Assembly (NCBI GenBank): GCA_050743075.1
Contig: JBOGDS010000003.1
Span: 1-64,000, forward strand
DNA: 64,000 nt
Origin: JBOGDS01 sp050743075
GTDB taxonomy: Bacteria > Actinomycetota > Actinomycetes > Jiangellales > Jiangellaceae
Reading direction: 5' to 3'
How positions within the stretch are numbered: the stretch's first letter is position 1; the number at the start of each line of letters is the position of its first letter. The notes under the pieces are model-generated. The model did not search any database and was not told the DNA's origin. It was given only the letters and a program-made list of their open reading frames with translations. This document shows, one piece after another, positions 8,219 through 16,569 of the stretch. The translations under genes were made by a program, and so were the position numbers.

Positions 8219-8710
8219 GTGAGCATCCACGACATTCCGCTGCGAACGCTGGCCGGCGACCCCGCCTCGCTCCCGGCCGAAACCACGTTGTTGATCGCCA
8301 ACGTCGCGTCGAAATGCGGGTTCACCCCCCAGTACGCGGGGCTGGAGCGGCTGCACGAGCGCTTTGCCCCGCAGGGCTTCTCGGTCGTCGGCTTTCCGTG
8401 CAACCAGTTCGCCGGGCAGGAGCCGGGGAGCAGCGAGGAGATCCTCGAGTTCTGCTCGACCACGTACGGCGTCACGTTCCCGCTGTTCGAGAAGATCGAC
8501 GTGAACGGCCCGGCCCGCCACCCCCTTTATGCCGAGCTGACCAGGACGGCGGATGCCAGTGGCAAGGCCGGCGACGTCACCTGGAACTTCGAGAAGTTCC
8601 TCGTCGACGGGAGCGGCGCCGTCGTCGCGCGGTTCCGCACCCGGACCGATCCCGAGGCACCGGAGGTCGTGGACGCCATCGAGGCCAATCTGCCGGGACG
8701 GGTGACCTAG
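8219..8710 (+). CDS. Glutathione peroxidase-family thiol peroxidase
   Basis: This 163-residue protein has the full GPx signature. The peroxidatic Cys is C33 in NVASKCGFTPQY, Gln63 lies in FPCNQFAGQEPGS, and Trp122 lies in TWNFEKFLV, giving the Cys-Gln-Trp active site. A further Cys near 81 (EFCSTTYG) could act as resolving residue in a thioredoxin-linked mechanism, as is usual for bacterial non-selenium GPx. The GTG at 8219 is preferred because upstream in-frame codons read through a divergent promoter region. It should detoxify H2O2 or organic hydroperoxides in the cytosol. Confidence 0.9.
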   Translation: MSIHDIPLRTLAGDPASLPAETTLLIANVASKCGFTPQYAGLERLHERFAPQGFSVVGFPCNQFAGQEPGSSEEILEFCSTTYGVTFPLFEKIDVNGPARHPLYAELTRTADASGKAGDVTWNFEKFLVDGSGAVVARFRTRTDPEAPEVVDAIEANLPGRVT

Positions 8711-8786
8711 ACTCGGCGCCGCCACCCGAGCGGGGCGGCCGCTCGACAACGGGGTTGAGCCGGAATTTCGAAGGGTCGCGATCGAC

Positions 8787-9902
8787 GTGCTGGTCGGCAT
8801 TCCCACCGAGGTGAAGAACCACGAGTACCGCGTCGCGATCACGCCGGCCGGCGTGCACGAGCTGGTCCGCCACGGCCACGACGTCCTCGTCCAGCGCGAG
8901 GCCGGCCTCGGCTCGTCGATCTCCGACGGGGAGTTCAAGGCCGCGGGCGCGCGGGTGCTCGACACCGCGGACGACGTGTGGGGCGAGGCGGAGCTCGTCC
9001 TCAAGGTCAAGGAGCCGGTAGCCCAGGAGTACCACCGCATGCGCCAAGGCCAGGTGCTCTTCACCTACCTGCATCTCGCCGCGTCCCGGGAGTGCACTCA
9101 GGCACTGCTCGGGGCCGGCGTCACCGCCGTGGCGTACGAGACGGTGCAGCTCGCGGACGGGTCGCTGCCGCTGCTCGCGCCGATGAGCGAGGTCGCCGGC
9201 CGGATGGCGACCCAGGTTGGCGCACACGAGCTGGAGCGTGCCCAGGGCGGCCGCGGCATCCTGCTCGGCGGCGTTCCCGGCGTGAAGGCGGCCAAGGTCG
9301 TCGTGATCGGGGCCGGCGTGTCCGGCATGAACGCCGCGGAGATCGCCCTCGGGATGCAGGCCGACGTCTGGATCCTGGACAAGAACGTCGCCCGGCTGCG
9401 CGATGTCGACCGGGTGTACCGTGGCCACGCCCAGACCATCACGTCGAACCTGTTCGAGGTGGAGAAGGCGGTCGTGGACGCCGACCTGGTGATCGGCGCG
9501 GTACTGGTGCCGGGTGCGAAGGCGCCCACCCTGGTGTCGAACGAGCTGGTGTCGCGGATGCGGCCGGGCAGCGTGCTCGTCGACATCGCGATCGACCAGG
9601 GCGGTTGCTTCGAGGGCTCTCGACCCACCACGCACGACGAGCCCACCTACCGGGTGCACGAGTCGGTGTTCTACTGCGTCGCGAACATGCCCGGGGCGGT
9701 ACCGCATACGTCGACGTATGCCCTGGCGAACGTGACGCTGCCCTACGCCGTCGAGCTGGCCAGCAAGGGCTGGCGGGATGCCTTGCGGTCCGACCCGGCG
9801 CTCGCCCTGGGTCTGAACACCCACGACGGCCACGTGACCTACGGGCCGGTCGGCGAGGCCCACGGCATGCCGGCGGTCGACCTCGACGAGGTGCTGCGCT
9901 AG
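8787..9902 (+). CDS. ald: Alanine dehydrogenase
   Basis: This 371-residue protein is the normal length for L-alanine dehydrogenase, which interconverts alanine and pyruvate with NAD and ammonia. The start MLVGIPTEVKNHEYRVA is diagnostic. Substrate-binding Lys75 (VLKVKEP) and His96 (FTYLHLA) fall at the canonical positions. The Rossmann motif GAGVSGMNA follows, and the C-terminal region contains the conserved VANMPGAVPHTST block. The GTG at 8787 gives the exact family N-terminus. The xerD gene begins 2 bp after the stop, so the two are probably cotranscribed. Confidence 0.97.
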   Translation: MLVGIPTEVKNHEYRVAITPAGVHELVRHGHDVLVQREAGLGSSISDGEFKAAGARVLDTADDVWGEAELVLKVKEPVAQEYHRMRQGQVLFTYLHLAASRECTQALLGAGVTAVAYETVQLADGSLPLLAPMSEVAGRMATQVGAHELERAQGGRGILLGGVPGVKAAKVVVIGAGVSGMNAAEIALGMQADVWILDKNVARLRDVDRVYRGHAQTITSNLFEVEKAVVDADLVIGAVLVPGAKAPTLVSNELVSRMRPGSVLVDIAIDQGGCFEGSRPTTHDEPTYRVHESVFYCVANMPGAVPHTSTYALANVTLPYAVELASKGWRDALRSDPALALGLNTHDGHVTYGPVGEAHGMPAVDLDEVLR

Positions 9903-9904
9903 GC

Positions 9905-10831
9905 GTGGCCGAGACGCCGCTGGCTCGCGCCGTCAGGGGATACCTCGACCATCTCGCCGTCGAGCGGGGCCTGGCCGCGAACACGCTCGCGTCGTACCGG
10001 CGGGACCTCCGCCGCTACCAGGCCTTCCTGGCCACGCGGGGCGTCGACGAGGCCGGCATGATCGCCGAGGACGACGTGACGGCGTTCCTGCGCAGCCTGC
10101 GGGAGGGGGGCGGCGACCACGCGTCGCTCGGTGCCAGCTCCGCCGCCCGGGCGGTCGTCGCCGTGCGCGGCCTGCACCGGTTCTTCCACCGTGAGGGCCT
10201 GGCGGCGGGCGACCCCGCCGGTGCGGTCCGACCGCCCACGCCGCCGCGACGGTTGCCGAAGGCGATCTCGCTCGACCAGGTCGAGAAGCTGCTGGCGGCA
10301 GCGTCGGGCGACGGTGCGCCGCTCGCGCTTCGCGACCGCGCCCTGGTGGAGATGCTCTACGGCACCGGGTCGCGGATCTCCGAGGCGGTGGGCCTCGACC
10401 GCGACGACCTCGACCTGGACGCCGGGACCGTGCTGCTGCGGGGCAAGGGCGGCAAGGAGCGGATCGTCCCGGTCGGCACGTACGCCCGCGAGGCTGTGTC
10501 GGCCTACCTGGTGCGGGCACGGCCCTCCTTGGCCGCATCCGGACCCGCGACGCCGGCGCTGTTCCTGAACGCCCGGGGCGGCCGCCTGTCGCGGCAGAGC
10601 GCCTGGACCGTGCTACGGACGGTCGCCGCGCGGGCCCGGCTCGCGACCCACATCTCGCCGCACACCCTGCGGCACACGTTCGCGACCCACCTCATCGACG
10701 GGGGGGCCGACGTCCGGGTGGTGCAGGAGCTGCTCGGGCACGCGTCGGTGACGACGACGCAGATCTACACCCTGGTCACGGTCGACCGGCTCCGCGAGGT
10801 CTACGCGGCGGCGCACCCCCGCGCCAGGTAA
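9905..10831 (+). CDS. xerD: Tyrosine recombinase XerD
   Basis: This 308-residue recombinase has the SAM-like core-binding domain (about 1-100) and the catalytic domain. All active-site residues are present: Arg157 (GTGSRISE), Lys181 (GKGGKER), His253 and Arg256 (HTLRHTFATHL), His279 (LLGHASV) and Tyr288 (QIYTLV). XerD resolves chromosome dimers at dif with a partner recombinase. The GTG at 9905 sits 2 bp after ald. A longer in-frame reading runs through ald in another frame and is rejected. In many actinobacteria xerD is followed at once by parA, whereas here 8.6 kb of accessory genes intervene. Confidence 0.94.
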   Translation: MAETPLARAVRGYLDHLAVERGLAANTLASYRRDLRRYQAFLATRGVDEAGMIAEDDVTAFLRSLREGGGDHASLGASSAARAVVAVRGLHRFFHREGLAAGDPAGAVRPPTPPRRLPKAISLDQVEKLLAAASGDGAPLALRDRALVEMLYGTGSRISEAVGLDRDDLDLDAGTVLLRGKGGKERIVPVGTYAREAVSAYLVRARPSLAASGPATPALFLNARGGRLSRQSAWTVLRTVAARARLATHISPHTLRHTFATHLIDGGADVRVVQELLGHASVTTTQIYTLVTVDRLREVYAAAHPRAR

Positions 10832-10889
10832 CGGCCGCGTGGAGCGAAGCGGATATGCGCGGTCCGGTCTCCTGCGGTAGGAACTGCAC

Positions 10890-12527
10890 ATGACAAGGGC
10901 CGACGCACTGGACCAGGGTCGGGCGGCGTTCGATCGCCAGGCCTGGGCGGAGGCCTACGCCCAGCTCTCGACCGCGGATCAGGAGTCGCCGCTCCAACCG
11001 GAGGATCTCGAGCGACTTGCGGTGGCAGCTCACCTGCTCGGTAAGGACGCCGACTGCGACGAGCTGTTGGAGCGTGCGCACCATGAGTTCTTGCGCGACG
11101 GCGCCGTGGCGCGGGCCGTGCGGTGTGCGTACCACCTCGTGATGTCCCTGATGCTCCGCGGGGAGCACGCCCGCGGTGGCGGCTGGCTCGGCCGGGCCCG
11201 GCGGTTGCTCGACGAGGGCGGGCTGGACTGTGTGGAACAGGGTTACCTGCTCGCGCCGGTCGCCCTGCAGAGCATGGCGCAGGGCGACGCCACGACCGCG
11301 TACGCCACGTTCTGCCAGATCGCGGAGATCGCCGACCGGTTCGGCGACCCGGACCTGGTGACGCTGGCCCGGCTCGGCCGCGGTCAGGCTCTGATCGCGC
11401 TCGGCGACACCGCAGCCGGAGTGGCCCTGCTCGACGAGGTCATGGTGGCCGTCACGGCCCGCGAGGTGTCCCCGATCGTCACGGGGATCGTCTACTGCGC
11501 CGTGATCCTGGCCTGCCAGGAGATCTTCGATCTGCGCCGCGCGCAGGAATGGACTGCGGCGCTGAGCCACTGGTGTGCCTCTCAGCCGGACCTGGTGCCG
11601 TTCCGCGGTCAGTGCCTGGTGCACCGCGCGGAGATCATGCAGTTGCACGGCGCCTGGGCGGACTCCATGGAAGAAGCGCACCGGGCGCGTGAGCGGCTTT
11701 CGGCGCCGCCGGGCCAGCCGGCGCTCGGCATGGCGCTCTACCAGCAAGGGGAGCTGTTCCGGCTGCGCGGCGAGTTCGCAGCGGCGGAGGAGGCGTACCG
11801 CCAGGCCAACCAGAGGGGGCGCACACCCCAGCCGGGCCTGGCGCAGCTGCGGCTGGCTCAAAGTCAGGTCGACACGGCGAACGTGGCGATCCGCCAGGCC
11901 TTGGACGAGGCACAGGACCGCGTGACCCGGTCCAGGCTGCTCGCCGCGTACGTCGAGATCGTGCTCGCCACCGGCGATGTCCCGGCGGCGCGTGCCGCTG
12001 CCGACGAGCTGGCGCAGATCGCCGACGACGTCGGCGCGCCACTCCTGCATGCGACGGCCGCCCACGCGCAAGGAGCCGTCCTCCTGCGCGAAGGCGAGGC
12101 GCGCGCTGCCCTGGGCGTGTTGCGGAATGCCTGGACGATCTGGCAGCAGCTCGACGCGCCGTACGGCGCCGCGCGGACCCGGGTCCTGATCGCACTCACC
12201 TGCCGCACGCTCGGGGACGGGGACGGCGCGGAGATGGAGCTGGACGCGGCCCGCTGGGTCTTCCAACAGCTCGGAGCTGCGCCCGACCTCGCCCGCGCGG
12301 AGGAGCTCTCACGCACCGCAGCGCCGAAGGCCGCGGGTGGGCTGACCGCGCGCGAGGTGCAGGTGCTCTGCCTGGTGGCCACCGGCCGGACCAACCGCGC
12401 GATCGCCGCCGACCTGTTCCTCAGCGAGAAGACGGTGGCTCGCCACGTGAGCAACATCTTCACCAAGCTGGGCCTGTCGTCCCGGTCCGCCGCCACCGCG
12501 TACGCGTACGAGAACGGCCTGGTCTGA
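10890..12527 (+). CDS. TPR-containing LuxR-family transcriptional regulator
   Basis: This 545-residue protein has about 480 residues of alpha-helical TPR-like repeats (for example the RGEFAAAEEAYRQANQRG unit) and a C-terminal LuxR/GerE HTH (485-545: LTAREVQVL, GRTNRAIAADLFLSEKTV, RHVSNIFTKLG). The recognition helix is intact. There is no P-loop, so it is not an ATP-dependent LAL regulator. The ligand is unknown. The first copy of a duplicated ~80-bp element begins 10 bp after its stop, and a second copy precedes the flavin monooxygenase. It is the natural candidate to bind them. AGGA lies about 10 nt before the ATG. Confidence 0.85.
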   Translation: MTRADALDQGRAAFDRQAWAEAYAQLSTADQESPLQPEDLERLAVAAHLLGKDADCDELLERAHHEFLRDGAVARAVRCAYHLVMSLMLRGEHARGGGWLGRARRLLDEGGLDCVEQGYLLAPVALQSMAQGDATTAYATFCQIAEIADRFGDPDLVTLARLGRGQALIALGDTAAGVALLDEVMVAVTAREVSPIVTGIVYCAVILACQEIFDLRRAQEWTAALSHWCASQPDLVPFRGQCLVHRAEIMQLHGAWADSMEEAHRARERLSAPPGQPALGMALYQQGELFRLRGEFAAAEEAYRQANQRGRTPQPGLAQLRLAQSQVDTANVAIRQALDEAQDRVTRSRLLAAYVEIVLATGDVPAARAAADELAQIADDVGAPLLHATAAHAQGAVLLREGEARAALGVLRNAWTIWQQLDAPYGAARTRVLIALTCRTLGDGDGAEMELDAARWVFQQLGAAPDLARAEELSRTAAPKAAGGLTAREVQVLCLVATGRTNRAIAADLFLSEKTVARHVSNIFTKLGLSSRSAATAYAYENGLV

Positions 12528-12536
12528 CCGCTCCTG

Positions 12537-12614
12537 CGCAGAACTACCCAGGTCGCGGGGGCGTCGAAATGGGTTCTTCTCCCGACGCGCCGTCGCCGGC
12601 CGCTCCGTAGCGTC
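12537..12614 (+). promoter_or_regulatory. Duplicated regulatory element, copy 1
   Basis: This 78-bp segment precedes the PQ-loop gene and aligns with 12943-13022. Both copies start with the same 14 bases (CGCAGAACTACCCA), share TTCTCCCGACGCG in the middle and end in CTCC(G/C)TAGCGTC. TAGCGT (12608-12613) resembles an actinobacterial -10 box. In this copy GAACTACCCA and TGGGTTCTTC form an imperfect inverted repeat that could bind a dimeric HTH protein. Conservation between two non-homologous genes argues for a functional promoter/operator. Confidence 0.6.
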
Positions 12615-12652
12615 CTGATCGCAGGTCCAGCCAGCGACGACGGGAGGCGGCG

Positions 12653-13018
12653 GTGAGCATCGAGCTTCCGGTCGTCGCCGGTGCCGTGTCGACCGCGATA
12701 TTCGCGCTCGGCATGCTGCCCATGCTGGTGAAGGCCGCCAGGACGAAGGATCTGAGCTCGTACAGCCTGGGCAACATCGGGCTGGCGAACGTGGGAAACG
12801 TCGTCCATTCCGTGTACGTCTTCGACCTGCCGGCAGGTCCGGTCTGGGTGCTGCATTCGTTCTACCTCGTCAGCACCGGTCTGATGCTGGTCTGGTACGT
12901 GCGCTACGGCGCACCGGCGAATCCTGGCCCGGCCGATCCCTACGCAGAACTACCCACGTCGCGCGGGCACGACGATCTGGTGGATTCTCCCGACGCGGCG
13001 ATGCCCGCTGCTCCCTAG
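12653..13018 (+). CDS. PQ-loop (SemiSWEET-like) small membrane protein
   Basis: This 121-residue protein has three predicted membrane helices (about 5-27, 40-58 and 64-85), the size of a SemiSWEET half-transporter. LGMLPMLVKAARTKDLSSYS after helix 1 matches the PQ-loop region, although the Pro-Gln pair reads Pro-Met. SemiSWEETs dimerise to move small solutes, and no substrate is predicted. GGGAGG lies 5-8 nt before the GTG start. The last ~24 residues are hydrophilic and are encoded inside the second copy of the regulatory element, which also supplies the TAG stop, so the tail may be non-functional. Confidence 0.75.
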   Translation: MSIELPVVAGAVSTAIFALGMLPMLVKAARTKDLSSYSLGNIGLANVGNVVHSVYVFDLPAGPVWVLHSFYLVSTGLMLVWYVRYGAPANPGPADPYAELPTSRGHDDLVDSPDAAMPAAP

Positions 13019-13022
13019 CGTC
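12943..13022 (+). promoter_or_regulatory. Duplicated regulatory element, copy 2
   Basis: This 80-bp segment is homologous to 12537-12614 and lies upstream of the flavin monooxygenase. It overlaps the 3' end of the PQ-loop gene, and the TAGCGT box at 13016-13021 contains that gene's stop codon. Both copies lie at similar distances (about 35-40 bp) from the following start codon, as expected for promoter elements. GAAGGG lies upstream of the ATG at 13057. Confidence 0.6.
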
Positions 13023-13056
13023 GAGCGCATGGGTTCCGCCGTCCGAAGGGTCAGCC

Positions 13057-14187
13057 ATGAGTAGCAGCGATAGCCAGCCAGAGCGCTTCGAGACCGTGAT
13101 CATCGGAGGCGGTCAGGCCGGGCTCAGCACGGGGTACCACCTGGCCAAACGGGGTCTGCCGTTCGTGATCCTGGACGCGAACGAGCGGATCGGCGACGCC
13201 TGGCGCCAGCGCTGGGACTCGCTGCGCCTGTTCACCCCTGCGAAGTACAACGGCCTGGCGGGCTGGCGCTTTCCGGCCCCTTCGGTGTCGTTCCCGACCA
13301 AGGACGAGATGGCCGGCTACCTCGAGGCCTACGCCGCACGACTCGGCATTCCCGTTCGAACCGGCGTCAGGGTGGACGGGCTTTCCCGGGCGGGAGACCG
13401 GTACCTCGTGACGGCCGGCGCCCGCCGCTTCGAGGCCGGCCACGTGGTGGTCGCGACCGGCGCACACCAGATCCCGAGGGTCCCCGCCTTCGCCTCCGGG
13501 CTCGATCCGGGCATCGGGCAGGTGCACTCGAGCCGCTACCGGAGTCCGGCGCAGCTGAACGACGGCGGCGTCCTGCTCGTGGGCGTCGGGAACTCGGGAG
13601 CAGAGATCGCCTTCGAGGTGTCCCGCACCCATCGAACCTGGCTGTCCGGCACACCCTCGGCCCAGTTGCCCGTTCGGCACGGGCCCGCAGCTGCGCGGTT
13701 CGTCCTCCCCGTCATCCGATTCCTGGGCACGCACGTGCTGACGCTCGGGACACCGATCGGACGGAAGATTCGGCCGGAGTTCGTGTCGAGGGCTGCCCCG
13801 CTGATCCGGGTCAAGCTGAAGGACCTCGCCGCTGCCGGGGTCGAGCAAGTCGCCAGGGCGACGGGCGTGCGGGGCGGCCTTCCAGAGCTCGCGGACGGAC
13901 GCGTCCTGGACGTGTCGAACGTGATCTGGTGCACGGGCTTCCGATCCGATTTCGGCTGGATCGACCTGCCCGTGTTCGGCGAGGACGGGATGCCGATCCA
14001 CCGGCGCGGCGTCGTGGATGCAGAGCCGGGCCTGTACTTCGTGGGATTGCAGTTTCAGTACGCGGCCGTATCGGATGTGCTCCCGGGCGTGGGCCGGGAC
14101 GCCGAGCACGCCGTGAGGCACATCGCGTCGCGCAGCGACGCCACGCGGCGCGAGCCGCGGGTGCTCGAGAACGGGCGGAAGTCATGA
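13057..14187 (+). CDS. Flavin-containing monooxygenase (CzcO-like)
   Basis: This 376-residue protein has two dinucleotide-binding motifs: GGGQAG (17-22) for FAD near the N-terminus and GVGNSG (about 173-178) for NADPH. Between them is the AWRQRWDSLRLFTPAKYNGLAGW stretch typical of CzcO/FMO-type group B monooxygenases, and a C-terminal WCTGF motif follows. Such enzymes hydroxylate or Baeyer-Villiger-oxidise small molecules using O2 and NADPH. The gene follows copy 2 of the regulatory element and overlaps (ATGA) the broken oxidoreductase downstream. The substrate is unknown. Confidence 0.85.
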   Translation: MSSSDSQPERFETVIIGGGQAGLSTGYHLAKRGLPFVILDANERIGDAWRQRWDSLRLFTPAKYNGLAGWRFPAPSVSFPTKDEMAGYLEAYAARLGIPVRTGVRVDGLSRAGDRYLVTAGARRFEAGHVVVATGAHQIPRVPAFASGLDPGIGQVHSSRYRSPAQLNDGGVLLVGVGNSGAEIAFEVSRTHRTWLSGTPSAQLPVRHGPAAARFVLPVIRFLGTHVLTLGTPIGRKIRPEFVSRAAPLIRVKLKDLAAAGVEQVARATGVRGGLPELADGRVLDVSNVIWCTGFRSDFGWIDLPVFGEDGMPIHRRGVVDAEPGLYFVGLQFQYAAVSDVLPGVGRDAEHAVRHIASRSDATRREPRVLENGRKS

Positions 14188-15307
14188 CGATGGCCACGAG
14201 CACCATCGACATCGCCGGACTCGATGGCGGCCTCGTCACGCTGACCTTCGGAGCAGCTCGCGGACCTGGTCTCGCGGGTCGAAGGTCGGTTGCTGCGCGC
14301 CGGCGACGACGGCTGGGACGACGCCGTGCCGGTCTGGAACGCCATGGTCGCGACCCCCGCTCTGGTCCTCCAGCCGACTTCGGCCGACGATGTCGCCGCA
14401 GCTGTTCGGTTGCCAGCGGCCACGGGTTGCTGCTCAGCATCAAGGGCGGTGGCCACAACATCGCGGGCACCTCGATCGCCGAGGGTTGCCTGACGCTGGC
14501 CATGTTTCGCATGCGCGAGATCACCGTCGACCCCGAAGCCAGGCTCGCGCATGCCGGTCCGGGATGCCTGCTGGGCGAGGTCGACCGGGGCGACGCACGA
14601 GCACGGCCTGGCCACACCGTGGGTTTCATCTCAGAAGTCGGCGTCGCCAGCCTGATCGTCACCGCGGACGACGAGATCCGCACCGCCAACCGCGACGAGA
14701 ACGCCGACCTGTTCTGGGCGCTCCGGGGCGGTGGTGGCAACCTCGGCGTTGTCACGCGGTTCACGTCCCGCGAGGTCGTCCCGACCGTTTTCGGCGGTCT
14801 CATCGCCTGGCCCTTCGAGCGGGCCGACGAGATCCTGCGGGCTTACCGGACGATGACGAGCGAGGCGCCGCGGGAGCTTGCCGTGTGGATGATCCTCCTC
14901 CATGCCCCACCCATGCCGTTCGTGCCCGAGTGGCACGGCAGGAAGGCCTGCTCGATGGTGGTCTGTTACAGCGGCGAGCTCGAGAGGGCCCACGAGGTGC
15001 TGGCGCCGATCCGAGGACGACGGGGCGATCGGGAACCGGGACGCCCGCTACATGATGGGCGGAACGGCATGTGGGATCCGGACGAGCCGGACGCGGACTC
15101 GTTCGGCCATTGGATCCGCGATGCCTGGTAGGGGCTGCACCCGTTTCGACCGGTCCTACGTACATCAACTTCCAGATCGCCGACGAGGACGAGCAGCGTG
15201 TCCGGGAGGCCTACGGCGCCAACTTCGACCGCCTCGTCGAGATCAAGAAGACGTACGACCCGGGTAACCTGTTCCGCGTCAACCGCAACATCACACCGGC
15301 TGCCTGA
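14184..15307 (+). pseudogene. Broken FAD-binding (BBE/PCMH-type) oxidoreductase
   Basis: Homology to FAD-linked oxidoreductases with a BBE tail is clear but split across frames. Frame changes are visible near 14250 (into AGDDGWDDAVPVWNAMV), near 14415 (back to GHGLLLSIKGGGHNIAGTS) and near 15010-15140. There is an in-frame loss of about 25-30 residues between SEVGVA and IVTADDE, where the glycine-rich loop should be. An in-frame TAG follows IRDAW, and the C-terminus FSTGPTYINF...GNLFRVNRNI resumes in another frame. The start overlaps the stop of the monooxygenase, so it was once the next gene in that operon. Confidence 0.85.
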
Positions 15308-15338
15308 CGAGTCAGTCAGCGCTGGTCAGGGAGGCGCC

Positions 15339-16457
15339 ATGACCGGGCGGGTACTCGTCGTCGGAGGCGGCATCGCAGGCTTCGCGGCGGCCCGCGCACT
15401 CGAACGGCGCGGCATCGGCTCCGTGGTGGTGGACCGTCTCGCGGCGCCGCCGGCGGGTGGTCTGGGACTCAACCTGCCGGGCAACGCGGTGCAGGCGCTG
15501 CGCTCGCTCGGCGTCGGCGACGAGCTCGCCGAGCGGGGCGTACCGATCCGGCGGCGGGAGTATCGCAACGCCAAGGGGCGGCTGCTGTTCGCCGTGGACG
15601 AGTCGGCCTTCTGGGGGACGTCGGTGTCGTCGGTGTGCGTGCGCCGCTCGGACCTGCTCGACCTGCTGCGAGCCGGCGTTCCGGCAGACACGGTTCGGTG
15701 GGGTACGACGGTGACGGGACTGACGGCCGGACCTGACGACGTACGGGTGCACCTGGGGGACGGTCGAACCGAGGCCTACACCCTGGTCGTGGGTGCCGAC
15801 GGCGTGCGCTCGGCGGTGCGGCGGGTGATTCTCGGCGACGCCGACCCACGTCCCGCGCTCCTCTCGGCGGAGAGCTGGCGCTTCGTCGTGCCCAACCCCG
15901 GGGTGGCCTGCTGGACGGTCTGGTCGGGTGCGGAAGGGACGTTCCTGCTGATCCCCGTCGACGCTGATCACGTGTACGGCTACGCCTCCGCCACCCGTGG
16001 CGGCACCATCGGGGCCGACGTCGAGTGGCTCAGCTCAACGTTCGCCCGCTTCCCTGATCTCGTGCAGGCCACGGTGACCGCCCTCATGGCTACGCCGTCG
16101 TCGCTGTATCCGTCGCCCGTCGAGGAGGTGCGGGTCGAGCGATGGAGCACCCAGCGCGGCGTGCTCATCGGTGATGCGGCGCACGCGACCGGTCCGGTGT
16201 GGGCCCAGGGGGCTGCGCTGGCCGTCGAGGACGCTCTGGTGTTGGCCGACCTGCTGGCCGACCGCGACGACTGGACCCATGTGGGCGAGGACTTCGAGCG
16301 CCGCCGGCGGCCTCGGGTCAGCCATGTGCAGAAGATGACCGACCGCCTCTCCCGAGTGGCCAGGCTGCCGACCTGGTTACGCGACCCGATAGCTCCGATC
16401 GTCGGACCACGTACCTATCGCGAGACCTACGGCCCGCTTCGACAACCAGTCGCGTAG
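15339..16457 (+). CDS. FAD-dependent monooxygenase (PHBH-like, group A)
   Basis: This 372-residue protein has the GGGIAG FAD motif at 9-14, the DG motif in VVGADGVRSAVRR and the GD motif in GVLIGDAAHATGP followed by AQGAALAVEDALVLADLL. This is the aromatic-ring hydroxylase layout. The ATG at 15339 has GGGAGG a few bases upstream, which supports this start over longer in-frame readings through the preceding pseudogene. It follows the broken oxidoreductase by 31 bp and could be the last member of the monooxygenase operon. The substrate is not predictable. It ends at a large hairpin. Confidence 0.88.
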   Translation: MTGRVLVVGGGIAGFAAARALERRGIGSVVVDRLAAPPAGGLGLNLPGNAVQALRSLGVGDELAERGVPIRRREYRNAKGRLLFAVDESAFWGTSVSSVCVRRSDLLDLLRAGVPADTVRWGTTVTGLTAGPDDVRVHLGDGRTEAYTLVVGADGVRSAVRRVILGDADPRPALLSAESWRFVVPNPGVACWTVWSGAEGTFLLIPVDADHVYGYASATRGGTIGADVEWLSSTFARFPDLVQATVTALMATPSSLYPSPVEEVRVERWSTQRGVLIGDAAHATGPVWAQGAALAVEDALVLADLLADRDDWTHVGEDFERRRRPRVSHVQKMTDRLSRVARLPTWLRDPIAPIVGPRTYRETYGPLRQPVA

Positions 16458-16496
16458 ACCCCATCGCGTGATCTTCGGGGATTGGGCCTTCCTCAC

Positions 16497-16549
16497 GGAC
16501 GAGAACCGCGAACAGAGCCCTCGCAGGCGGTCCATTCGCGGTTTCGTCC
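16497..16549. terminator. Long hairpin between convergent genes
   Basis: GGACGAGAACCGCGAA (16497-16512) pairs with TTCGCGGTTTCGTCC (16535-16549), leaving one bulged base and a 22-nt loop. It lies between the stop of the plus-strand flavoprotein (16457) and the end of the minus-strand winged-helix pseudogene (16570), so it could serve both directions. Confidence 0.6.
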
Positions 16550-16569
16550 GCGACGTAGTGCCCCGCGGG

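Noticed and set aside
10776..12266. 496-codon minus-strand open frame opposite the LuxR gene
   Set aside because: No motif is recognised. The plus strand encodes a complete TPR-LuxR protein over the same span.
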